Origin: Kazachstania africana CBS 2517
Lineage: Eukaryota; Ascomycota; Saccharomycetes; Saccharomycetales; Saccharomycetaceae
NCBI RefSeq assembly: GCF_000304475.1
Contig: NC_018940.1
Coordinates: 868,001-932,000 of the forward strand
Direction: 5' to 3'
DNA: 64,000 nt
Each line of letters opens with the position of its first letter. Within the stretch, counting starts at the first letter, position 1. Under the pieces are notes generated by a model that saw nothing but the letters and a program-made list of their open reading frames with translations, searched no databases and was not told the origin of the DNA. The position numbers and the translations under genes were made by a program. Of the stretch, positions 49,684 through 58,422 are shown piece after piece.

Positions 49684-51480
49684 CTATAAGCTCATTAATA
49701 GATCAAAAATGTCATCATTAGGCGAAACAAAATTGTTATCCACAATATTGACAAGAACGTAATCTTCTAGTAATGATTGTATGAAATTGACACTATCAGA
49801 AGCATTATTTTCAATTAAATGAATTTTCCACTCCTCTAGAATACGATAAAATTCTTCCTTCCAGGCTAAAAAGGAGACTTTTTCTACAATTGTTGGTTGC
49901 AGTACTTCCCTTCCAGGGAATATACCCCAAGTTACTGCATTTGCTTTTGAATCTTTTGAATGATTTGTTACTAGATTATCTTCAAAGTCAACCGCAAAAT
50001 AAGTAAGAATCTTATTTTTTTCTAATTTAGCTTGTAAGCTTGGTAGCTTTGTCTTAGGTAGTAGAAACTCTAAGTACTCTTTCTGATAAACATAACCATC
50101 TTTGGGACCCCAACCATAAATTTTGTCGCTTGAAGGGGTGCCATTAATTTGAGGTTGTGAGTTTACCGTAATTATCATTTTAATATTTAGTTGAATTAAA
50201 TGACTCAATAAAGCATCGACTTCACGATCGATTGGCATATCGCTCCATGGCAAACAATTAATTTTTCCATTCAAGTAAGAAATAACTAATTGTGCCAGAT
50301 CATTTATCGATTCCGGCGTTGACCATAATTCTAGACATTTTTTGGAAGATTGTCTCAAAAGAGTACCACCGCAAAGATCTAATTCACCAAAGGCGGGGGA
50401 TGACGAATCACCGAATCTACCATTAGGAAATTCATCAACAGCCCAATTTGATGTTCTTGCGACGTAAGAATATGGTCTTCGTTGCCAGAAAATTGGTCTG
50501 ACTTCCTCAAATTTACGCTTTGGATTCAATGATTTCCTCCATGGTAGCATTGAAATTGGTTCAGTTAGATATTCATTTTCTGTTGGTAATAAATCTAATT
50601 GTTCTAGAATCATCAACGAAGCTTTTTCCAAATTCATGGTGTAAATATGCAAATGGTTAATGTAACCACTAGATAATAATTTACGACACATTTCCACAAC
50701 TAATTTAGTTCCAATTTCTCTGACCAATTCATCATTATCTTTGATAGGGTCCAGTAATGCAAAAAAATATTTCGGAATATTGATTTGACCCCAAGAAGCT
50801 CTTCTTAGGAATGCGGCGTACCCTGTGATTGGCATGATACCTGGGATAATGGGGACATCAATACCGAACTCCCTTACTTCTTTACACCATTGTATGAAAT
50901 TATCCACATCATAAAACATTTGAGTGACGATAAAATTGGCACCTGCGTCAACCTTTTCTTTCAAATACTTTAAGTTTTTTAGTTTGTTAGGTTCTTCTGG
51001 GTGACCTTCAGGATACCCAGCAACACCTATATCAAAATAATCACCATATTTGCATCTTATGTAGGAGATTAAATCTTTGGCATAGGCGAATCCACCTTCA
51101 GTTGGTTGCCAATTGACGGCATCCCTTGGTGGATCACCTCTTAACGCTAAGATGTTCTGGCAACCAGAATTATAAGCGGACTCTAAGGCATCATCAATCA
51201 TGGAAATCTCCATATTGGTACAAGTTAAATGCATACAGGTTTCCAATCCTAATACGGATTGTGATGTGGAAACCAACTCCGTAGAAAGTTTTGAAAGCGT
51301 ACCACCACCAGCATTCCATGTAATATCGATAAACAAAGGTAAGGAACTTTGGTACATTTTATCCATTCTATCATACAAATTCTGCACACCCTGAGTCGTC
51401 TTTGGAACGAAGTATTCGAAAGAATAAGTTGGTTTACTACATACTTCCTGATGTTGTTGTAATTTCTCCGTTATCTTCAT
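49684..51480 (-). CDS. MET13: MET13, methylenetetrahydrofolate reductase
   Basis: 598 residues from the ATG at 51480 (MKITEKLQ, as in S. cerevisiae, 600 residues). The N-terminal TIM-barrel FAD domain spans about 1-300, with ITWNAGGG, LALRGDPPRD and TQMFYDVDNF. The C-terminal regulatory domain (about 320-598) includes RRPYSYVARTSNWAVDEFPNGRFGDSSSPAFG. Family knowledge: it reduces 5,10-methylene-THF to 5-methyl-THF for methionine synthesis in the cytosol. S. cerevisiae has a second, diverged copy, MET12; this one matches MET13 (YGL125W) in wording and position. Confidence 0.97.
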   Translation of the reverse strand: MKITEKLQQHQEVCSKPTYSFEYFVPKTTQGVQNLYDRMDKMYQSSLPLFIDITWNAGGGTLSKLSTELVSTSQSVLGLETCMHLTCTNMEISMIDDALESAYNSGCQNILALRGDPPRDAVNWQPTEGGFAYAKDLISYIRCKYGDYFDIGVAGYPEGHPEEPNKLKNLKYLKEKVDAGANFIVTQMFYDVDNFIQWCKEVREFGIDVPIIPGIMPITGYAAFLRRASWGQINIPKYFFALLDPIKDNDELVREIGTKLVVEMCRKLLSSGYINHLHIYTMNLEKASLMILEQLDLLPTENEYLTEPISMLPWRKSLNPKRKFEEVRPIFWQRRPYSYVARTSNWAVDEFPNGRFGDSSSPAFGELDLCGGTLLRQSSKKCLELWSTPESINDLAQLVISYLNGKINCLPWSDMPIDREVDALLSHLIQLNIKMIITVNSQPQINGTPSSDKIYGWGPKDGYVYQKEYLEFLLPKTKLPSLQAKLEKNKILTYFAVDFEDNLVTNHSKDSKANAVTWGIFPGREVLQPTIVEKVSFLAWKEEFYRILEEWKIHLIENNASDSVNFIQSLLEDYVLVNIVDNNFVSPNDDIFDLLMSL

Positions 51481-52273
51481 AATCACAATATTGTTATTCT
51501 TATTACAATATCACTTACTTTACTATTCTAGTGAACTAGCTTTAATCAATAACTAAGTATTTTAAATCTTGCCCCTACAATCGAAGGAGAGTACCCTTAT
51601 TTTTCCTCGATGATGATCTTACTGCACTAAGTGACACTGACGATAGCTCTCTCCGTGTTAGGATGGAAAAAGAAACAGATGACTAGATAGAATAAGATAT
51701 ATATGATTACGGAAGAGACAGTAGCGTATTGCTTGAATAAAATGGGGACGTCTAGACAGCTTACTTATATACAGCACAATTATATCCATATCTTGAGAAT
51801 GATGGTGGTGGCTAGACACGATAGATTAAACTATGTAATCATTATCTGTATAAATATGTACATTCATAATAATAATAGTAATAACACGTAGTAATGGACT
51901 AAGAGCCACCACCACCACCACATTAAAATGAAATTGCAATAATCGCTTTCTCCGCTATCGGTGGACTGCTACTTGTTCTTCGGGGAAGAAATCATATTGT
52001 GATTCTTTGATTTTATTGGACTGTATCTCGGGGGAAGATGGGGAAACCGAACCACAACTATAAATTGAATTAAGTGTGTAGTGCGGCTGTCGCAAAAAAA
52101 AATACTTTCAACGACTCGCAGGCGGAAAGAACAAAATCACGTGGTTTGTCATTTCCAAATGTTCTTATCCACCTTTTACAATGAAGTGAGTGACAGATTA
52201 GCTTGTATATGTTGGAACTGTTGATATTGTGATTCTGATATACAAAGATATATGTGTATATGCTTCATTTGAT
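51481..52273. other. Intergenic region upstream of MET13
   Basis: 793 bp between the MET13 start and the SCS3 stop, both on the minus strand. It has a CCACCACCACCACCAC run at 51906-51921 and one CACGTG core (52138-52143), a possible Cbf1 site for sulphur regulation, though 658 bp from the ATG. No gene recognised. Confidence 0.4.
52138..52143. promoter_or_regulatory. CACGTG (Cbf1-type) site upstream of MET13
   Basis: TCACGTGG in the MET13 upstream region. Cbf1 with Met4 regulates sulphur-amino-acid genes, so the site fits, but its distance from the ATG makes the role uncertain. Confidence 0.35.
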
Positions 52274-53020
52274 TTAGCTTGGAAGAAAAAGGTAGAGAGG
52301 TCCCATGATGATGTATGCAAAGAGTAGTCCTGAAAGTTGTTCGGAGAGTGTGTGGTAGTAATTTATACTTGTGATTACTAGGCTATGCCACCATAAAAGA
52401 ATGAAAGAAAGCATTATAATAACAGGATTGTTTGAAATGAACAGTATGATCTTGACTGGTAATTGTCTGTCAAGATTCCAATCTGTCTCCACGAAATCTT
52501 GCCTTAATTGTGTCATAGAGACCCTTCGTATCTTCGAAAACTCATTAATCATAAATGTCGTCATTATGGAAAGTAAGAAAATGTGACCCGATGGATCATG
52601 TCCATTGATCCAGTTACCACCGATTTTTTTGCAATGTTTCGATGATTTCAAAAGTTTACTACTCGTGGATCCCCCATCACATTTACCACCAGTCCATACA
52701 AATATTAGATCCATAATAGCGTGGTTCGAGAACATATTGTCTTGAGTAAATAAAAACCACCATAGAGAAAGTACACTGTATTTCCTAACCGTATCTGCAT
52801 AGTTACGTGAATAACGTAACACACACACCGTGGTCACCACTGTAGTCCAAAACCAACCATTTTTGATAAGGAGCTGATTTACTAGCGACCATTTATCTAC
52901 ATGTCTTTGAGTCAGTAACAACCGGGATGCCAAAATGGTAACCGGGCATACTAACAAACTATATCTTTGTACTTTCAGCTTCATCATCACTGCTATCTGC
53001 TGTTGCTCTTTGCTTGTCAT
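52274..53020 (-). CDS. SCS3: SCS3, FIT2-family ER membrane enzyme of lipid-droplet and phospholipid metabolism
   Basis: 248 residues with about six hydrophobic segments. The family signatures are KNGWFWT near 54-60, FVWTGGKC near 107-114, and the catalytic-type GHDPSGH at 140-146 with a further conserved His in the last third (SINYYHTLSEQLSG). Family knowledge: FIT proteins are ER acyl-CoA diphosphatases affecting lipid-droplet emergence; Scs3 is needed for inositol prototrophy. S. cerevisiae Scs3 (YGL126W) is about 380 residues and its paralog Yft2 about 274. This copy lacks the long loop before the GHDPSGH motif, but its place between MET13 and SOH1 is that of SCS3. Confidence 0.9.
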   Translation of the reverse strand: MTSKEQQQIAVMMKLKVQRYSLLVCPVTILASRLLLTQRHVDKWSLVNQLLIKNGWFWTTVVTTVCVLRYSRNYADTVRKYSVLSLWWFLFTQDNMFSNHAIMDLIFVWTGGKCDGGSTSSKLLKSSKHCKKIGGNWINGHDPSGHIFLLSIMTTFMINEFSKIRRVSMTQLRQDFVETDWNLDRQLPVKIILFISNNPVIIMLSFILLWWHSLVITSINYYHTLSEQLSGLLFAYIIMGPLYLFLPS

Positions 53021-53335
53021 TCTGTAGAAGTGTGCTTTTTTGACCTGTACTCACGATGTTATATACTCACCAGTAAGTAGCTCGATTGTTGAGAAGTCCT
53101 AAACTAAGAACACTTGATGGTTTTGTTTCGTTTCTACGGCATATTATTAGATAAAACTGGACACACCTCGGAAATGGAATATGTATTGAATTTTATAGTC
53201 CTTCTCTCGGCTTTTTCTATACAATGATTGCGAAAAAGTTGAAAAAGAGAGAGCTTACCAAGATATAGAACTCCATTCTAATACTGAGTAGACTTCTCAT
53301 CAGAACAACCCAGAAAGACGAAGAAGACGGAACAA
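53021..53335. other. Divergent promoter region SCS3/SOH1
   Basis: 315 bp between divergent starts. No UAS-INO (CATGTGAA) or Reb1-type motif was found. Confidence 0.35.
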
Positions 53336-53722
53336 ATGAATGCCAGCGAAGATACAGAAAGAACTCCGACACCATCGCCACCACTACCGACTAGATTTGA
53401 AATTGAACTTGAATTTGTTCAATCGTTATCGAATATACAATATATAACGTATCTTATAACGAATCAATCTAAACAGTGGAAATCGGTTACATTCAAGAAC
53501 TATTTGAAATACTTAGAGTACTGGTGTGATCCACCTTACGCAAATTGTGTTGTATATCCAAATTCTCTCTACATTTTGAAGTTAATGAACGATTTTTACG
53601 AAAAAAATGCAAAATATAATGAAGAAACAGGTTATTTAGAAAATATAGATGAATTACCAGTCTTTTTACAATTACATGGAAGTCAGTTGATGAATGAAAT
53701 GGTTAACAGATGGCAAAATTGA
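53336..53722 (+). CDS. SOH1: SOH1/MED31, Mediator middle-module subunit
   Basis: 128 residues (127 in S. cerevisiae). The conserved Med31 core runs from [20 protein letters not shown] to the helical C-terminus and includes [20 protein letters not shown], which is diagnostic. Family knowledge: Med31 binds Med7 in the Mediator middle module and supports RNA polymerase II transcription. The ortholog is YGL127C. To the right, S. cerevisiae has YGL128C, but here pyruvate carboxylase follows, so a synteny junction lies at 53723-53904. Confidence 0.96.
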   Translation: MNASEDTERTPTPSPPLPTRFEIELEFVQSLSNIQYITYLITNQSKQWKSVTFKNYLKYLEYWCDPPYANCVVYPNSLYILKLMNDFYEKNAKYNEETGYLENIDELPVFLQLHGSQLMNEMVNRWQN

Positions 53723-53904
53723 TTATTTCGACACGTTGTTTTCTGCGCAATTAATCCTTGAGTACCTCCCTGATTACAACGTCAGGTTTTTTCAAGGGTC
53801 ATCTGATGCATTAAAATGAACTTTATATATATTAAATGGTATACAGAATAACTTTCATGATAAATTAAAGATATAGGCACTAGACCAACTGCATTAATTA
53901 CTAA

Positions 53905-56900
53905 ATGGTGGATCAAAAATTTAATGGTCTAAAAGATAATTTTGAGCTGTTCGGTTCTAAGAATAAGCTTCTTGTGGCAAACAGAGGTGAAATTCCTATA
54001 CGTATTTTCCGTACAGCTCATGAACTGTCCATGAGAACTGTAGCTATATATTCCCATGAAGATAAGCTATCAACACACAGATTAAAAGCTGATGAATCTT
54101 ATTTGATCGGTAAAACAAATCAATTTACTCCCGTTGGTGCATATTTGGCAATTGATGAAATTATCAACATTGCCAAAAAGCATGATATTGACTTCATTCA
54201 TCCTGGCTATGGTTTCTTATCTGAAAATTCAGAATTTGCAAGGAGAGTGACCGAAGCAAGTATCACTTGGATCGGTCCTCCTGCTGAGGTAATAGAATCG
54301 GTGGGTGACAAGGTTAGCGCCAGACATTTGGCTGAAAAAGCACATGTCCCAACTGTACCAGGCACGCCTGGGCCAATAGCTACTGTGCGAGAGGCTCAAG
54401 AATTCGTTAACAACTACGGATACCCTATTATTATCAAAGCAGCATATGGAGGGGGTGGAAGAGGTATGAGAGTCGTTAGAGAAGGCGAAGACTTGGATGA
54501 TGCATTCCATAGAGCTACTTCAGAGGCAAAAACAGCATTTGGAAATGGTACAGTATTTATTGAAAGGTTTTTGGATAAACCAAAACACATTGAGGTTCAA
54601 TTAATAGCTGATAATTATGGTAATGTTGTACACCTCTTTGAAAGGGATTGCTCGGTGCAAAGAAGACATCAAAAGGTTGTTGAAGTGGCTCCGGCAACAA
54701 CCTTATCATCTGACTTGAGAAACGCAGTTTTATCTGATGCAATCAAACTGGCGAAGGAAGCCGGCTATAGAAACGCTGGTACGGCGGAATTTCTTGTCGA
54801 TAAACAAAATCGACACTACTTCATTGAAATTAACCCAAGAATTCAAGTAGAACACACAATTACCGAAGAAATTACAGGAATTGACATCGTGTCAGCTCAA
54901 ATCCAAATTGCAGCGGGGGCTTCATTGAAAGATTTGGGTCTAATACAAAACCGGATTTTTACGAAAGGTTTTGCAATACAATGCAGAATTACAACTGAAG
55001 ACCCTTCCAAGAATTTTCAACCCGATACAGGCAGAATCGAAGTTTACGATTCCGCTGGCGGTAATGGTGTCAGATTAGATGGAGGAAATGTATATGCAGG
55101 TGCAATAATTTCCCCGCATTATGACTCAATGCTGGTGAAGTGCACCTGTTATGGTGCAACCTATGAAATTGTGCGTCGTAAAATGATAAGGGCTTTGAAT
55201 GAATTCAGTATTAGAGGTGTAAAAACTAACATACCATTTCTATTGACGTTGTTATCCAATCCTGTATTCATTGATGGCACTTATTGGACCCCTTTTATTG
55301 ATGATACACCTCAACTCTTCAAGATGGTCGAATCTAAAAATAGAGTACAAAAACTATTAAGATATTTGGCGGATTTGACGGTGAATGGTTCTTCCATCAA
55401 AGGACAAATTGGGCTCCCAAAATTGAATAAGAATCCCGATATTCCATTTATCCATGATGCAAATGGTGAAATAATTGATGTTGACAATCAACCTCCACCG
55501 GGTGGCTGGAGGAAAATTTTGCTGACACAAGGTCCTGAAGAATTTGTAGAGCAAGTAAGAAGTTTTACAGGCACGTTGCTAATGGATACAACATGGAGAG
55601 ATGCACATCAGTCTTTATTGGCGACAAGAATTAGGACATATGACCTGGCACAGATTGCACCAACCACAGCGCACGCTCTTTCTGGTGCATTTGCATTGGA
55701 ATGTTGGGGCGGCGCCACTTTTGATGTTGCAATGAGATTTTTACACGAAGATCCCTGGGAGAGATTAAGAAAGTTAAGAGAATTGGTACCTAATATCCCC
55801 TTTCAGATGTTACTACGTGGGGCAAATGGTGTGGCATATTCTTCCTTACCAGATAACGCAATTGATCACTTTGTTGAATTAGCCATAAAAAATGGTGTCG
55901 ATATCTTCAGAGTCTTTGATTCGTTGAATGATTTAGAACAACTAAAAGTTGGTGTTGATGCAGTAAAAAAGGCTCATGGAGTGGTGGAAGCAACTATCTG
56001 TTACTCTGGTGATATGTTACAGCCAGGCAAGAAATACAACTTAGATTACTATCTTGAAGTAGCCGGCCAAATTGTCAAAATGGGGACACATATTCTTGGT
56101 ATTAAAGATATGGCTGGAACCCTCAAACCCGCGGCGGCAAGGATTTTAATAGGTACTTTGAGGGAAAGATTTCCCGATTTGCCAATTCATGTCCATACGC
56201 ACGATTCAGCTGGTACAGGTGTAGCTTCTATGGCAGCATGTGCTATCGCAGGAGCGGATATTGTAGATGTCTGCACTAACTCGCTCTCTGGTTTAACATC
56301 ACAACCTTCAATAACAGCACTCTTAGCTTCATTAGATGGTACGATTGATACTGGTGTTAATGCAGACCATGTTCGTGAACTTGATGCCTACTGGGCAGAG
56401 ATAAGGTTACTTTATTCTTGTTTTGAGGCTGACTTGAAAGGTCCGGATCCCGAGGTCTACCAACACGAAATACCAGGTGGTCAGTTAACAAATTTACTAT
56501 TTCAAGCACAGCAGCTTGGCCTCGGTGAAAAATGGATTGAAACTAAAAGGGCTTACAAAGAAGCTAATCTACTGCTAGGTGACATTGTTAAAGTTACACC
56601 AACTTCAAAGGTAGTCGGTGATTTAGCACAGTTTATGGTGACTAACAAGTTAAACTCAAATGACGTCAAAAGATTAGCCAATACATTAGATTTGCCAGAT
56701 TCAGTAATGGATTACTTCGAGGGTTTAATGGGCCAACCATATGGTGGTTTCCCAGAACCGCTCAGAACTGACATACTGAAAGGAAAAAGAAGGAAGCTGA
56801 CTAGTAGACCAGGTAGGGAATTACCGCCATTCGATTTGACACAAATACGAGAAGAACTTGAATCAAGGTTTGGAGATATTAGTGAATGCGATGTCGCCTC

Positions 56901-57444
56901 TTACAATATGTATCCAAAAGTCTACGAGGATTTCCGAAGAAGTAGAGAGCAATATGGCGATTTGTCTGTCATACCAACAAAGAGTTTCTTAGCGCCACCT
57001 AAAATCGATGAGGAGATTGAAATCAACATCAACCAAGGGAAGCGCTTAATAGTAAAACTACAAGCAATTAGTGATTTGAATCAGAAAACTGGTAATAGAG
57101 AAGTATATTTTGAGGTTAATGGTGAGCTAAGAAAAGTTCGCACAGCTGACAAATCGCAAGCAATCTCTGAGGCAGCAAAACCTAAGGCAGATAGCCATAA
57201 TCCTCTTCAAATTGGTGCACCGATGGCTGGTGTGATTGTGGAGATAAAGGTACACAAGGGTTCATTGGTCAAAAAAGGTCAGCCAGTTGCCGTCTTGAGT
57301 GCAATGAAAATGGAGATGCTTATTTCAGCCACCGCTGCTGGGCTTGTTAAGGAAGTTTTAATTAAAGAATCAGAAAATGTCGAAGCTTCTGATCTGTTAA
57401 TTGTTTTAGAGGAAGAAGTCGTAGAGCTATCTGAAGAGAATTAA
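53905..57444 (+). CDS. PYC1: Pyruvate carboxylase (PYC1/PYC2)
   Basis: 1,179 residues (1,178-1,180 in S. cerevisiae). The biotin carboxylase domain occupies about 18-470 (ANRGEIPIRIFR, ATP-grasp loop YGGGGRGMR, INPRIQVEHT). The carboxyltransferase TIM barrel covers about 555-830 (DTTWRDAHQS, metal ligands in HVHTHDSAG). The biotin carrier domain at the C-terminus has the acceptor Lys1135 in SAMKMEM. Family knowledge: a cytosolic tetramer in yeast that makes oxaloacetate from pyruvate and bicarbonate for gluconeogenesis and anaplerosis. S. cerevisiae has ohnologs PYC1 (YGL062W) and PYC2 (YBR218C); sequence here cannot decide, and the neighbour DUO1 matches the PYC1 locus. Confidence 0.96.
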   Translation: MVDQKFNGLKDNFELFGSKNKLLVANRGEIPIRIFRTAHELSMRTVAIYSHEDKLSTHRLKADESYLIGKTNQFTPVGAYLAIDEIINIAKKHDIDFIHPGYGFLSENSEFARRVTEASITWIGPPAEVIESVGDKVSARHLAEKAHVPTVPGTPGPIATVREAQEFVNNYGYPIIIKAAYGGGGRGMRVVREGEDLDDAFHRATSEAKTAFGNGTVFIERFLDKPKHIEVQLIADNYGNVVHLFERDCSVQRRHQKVVEVAPATTLSSDLRNAVLSDAIKLAKEAGYRNAGTAEFLVDKQNRHYFIEINPRIQVEHTITEEITGIDIVSAQIQIAAGASLKDLGLIQNRIFTKGFAIQCRITTEDPSKNFQPDTGRIEVYDSAGGNGVRLDGGNVYAGAIISPHYDSMLVKCTCYGATYEIVRRKMIRALNEFSIRGVKTNIPFLLTLLSNPVFIDGTYWTPFIDDTPQLFKMVESKNRVQKLLRYLADLTVNGSSIKGQIGLPKLNKNPDIPFIHDANGEIIDVDNQPPPGGWRKILLTQGPEEFVEQVRSFTGTLLMDTTWRDAHQSLLATRIRTYDLAQIAPTTAHALSGAFALECWGGATFDVAMRFLHEDPWERLRKLRELVPNIPFQMLLRGANGVAYSSLPDNAIDHFVELAIKNGVDIFRVFDSLNDLEQLKVGVDAVKKAHGVVEATICYSGDMLQPGKKYNLDYYLEVAGQIVKMGTHILGIKDMAGTLKPAAARILIGTLRERFPDLPIHVHTHDSAGTGVASMAACAIAGADIVDVCTNSLSGLTSQPSITALLASLDGTIDTGVNADHVRELDAYWAEIRLLYSCFEADLKGPDPEVYQHEIPGGQLTNLLFQAQQLGLGEKWIETKRAYKEANLLLGDIVKVTPTSKVVGDLAQFMVTNKLNSNDVKRLANTLDLPDSVMDYFEGLMGQPYGGFPEPLRTDILKGKRRKLTSRPGRELPPFDLTQIREELESRFGDISECDVASYNMYPKVYEDFRRSREQYGDLSVIPTKSFLAPPKIDEEIEININQGKRLIVKLQAISDLNQKTGNREVYFEVNGELRKVRTADKSQAISEAAKPKADSHNPLQIGAPMAGVIVEIKVHKGSLVKKGQPVAVLSAMKMEMLISATAAGLVKEVLIKESENVEASDLLIVLEEEVVELSEEN

Positions 57445-57553
57445 TTATTTATGTAGACTTTATATTTTTTCGCCTAAGAGCTATATTGAAAAAGCATTAG
57501 AAGGGTAATAAAAAGACTAGGAGGGTACAGATAGGTGTCAGGTCAGAAAATAA

Positions 57554-58225
57554 CTATCTGAACAGTTTTCTTTGAGCTTTTATAGTAGATGCTGCAGTTT
57601 TATTATTTAATGTTGGAATTCCAGATGTTGTCGATTTAGAAGGTACTTCTCTTTTATGTACATGCGATTTTGACACAATGTTTTTTCCTGCATTTCGAGT
57701 TATTGGTATGGCTCTCCTTCTAAAACTTGCTTTGTTCAGCAAGCTAGACGTAGTATTAGTTTCTTGCAGTATTTGCTTCTGCTTTTGGCGCTCAATTTCC
57801 TGCTTAAGTCTTTCCACTTCTTCTACTTCAAAATTCAATTCCTGTTCAACACTTCCGTCAGCTCCTTTGAGTTTATTTCTAAGGTTTTCAACGTATGCCG
57901 GTTTATTCATAAGTCTATGGATATACCCTGCTTGCGATTGTATATTTATCCATGAATCGAGAATGGTGTTAGTTGACTTGCATACTTCATGAATTCGAGC
58001 GATATTCTTAGGAGCTGCCCCTGCCAATACTTTATCAATATTATCTATCATATCAATTATTTTATCCAAGCTTTCGAGTTCCTGAAGCAAAGATTGTGTC
58101 GTGATTGCAGATGTTGGTGCAACACTTATTTTATTTCTCGTAGTCAAGTCAAAATTGGATCTCATCTGGTCAAATATCTGCGGAATGAGTTTATTTATTG
58201 TAATGTCATCGAGTTGTGGTTCCAT
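57554..58225 (-). CDS. DUO1: DUO1, subunit of the DASH/Dam1 kinetochore complex
   Basis: 223 residues (247 in S. cerevisiae). The N-terminus QLDDITINKLIPQIFDQMRS and the core EVCKSTNTILDSWINIQSQAGYIHRLM are nearly the same as in S. cerevisiae Duo1. A coiled coil (EVEEVERLKQEIERQKQKQ) follows, then a basic disordered tail ending in KLFR. Family knowledge: with Dam1 and eight others it forms the microtubule-encircling ring. The ortholog YGL061C lies beside PYC1. DAD3, another subunit, is at 22.7 kb in this window. Confidence 0.95.
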   Translation of the reverse strand: MEPQLDDITINKLIPQIFDQMRSNFDLTTRNKISVAPTSAITTQSLLQELESLDKIIDMIDNIDKVLAGAAPKNIARIHEVCKSTNTILDSWINIQSQAGYIHRLMNKPAYVENLRNKLKGADGSVEQELNFEVEEVERLKQEIERQKQKQILQETNTTSSLLNKASFRRRAIPITRNAGKNIVSKSHVHKREVPSKSTTSGIPTLNNKTAASTIKAQRKLFR

Positions 58226-58422
58226 TATAATGAATTTAGCTGGTCTTCTATGATATGTCTTATAAATAATGAATAATTGTTTACTGATGATTTCTGTTTT
58301 TCAATAAAGTTCGTGTTTCTATTAAGCGATGTTTTTTTTCAATATCAAATCCCATTTAAAGCAGGTAAGAAGAGCTGTAAATAAGTCTATTTTCGATAAC
58401 TTTAGATCGAGGCTCGAATACT

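Noticed and set aside
51610..51640. Box C-like ATGATGA followed by CTGA, possible C/D snoRNA
   Set aside because: The two boxes are only about 20 bases apart, far too close, and there is no terminal stem.
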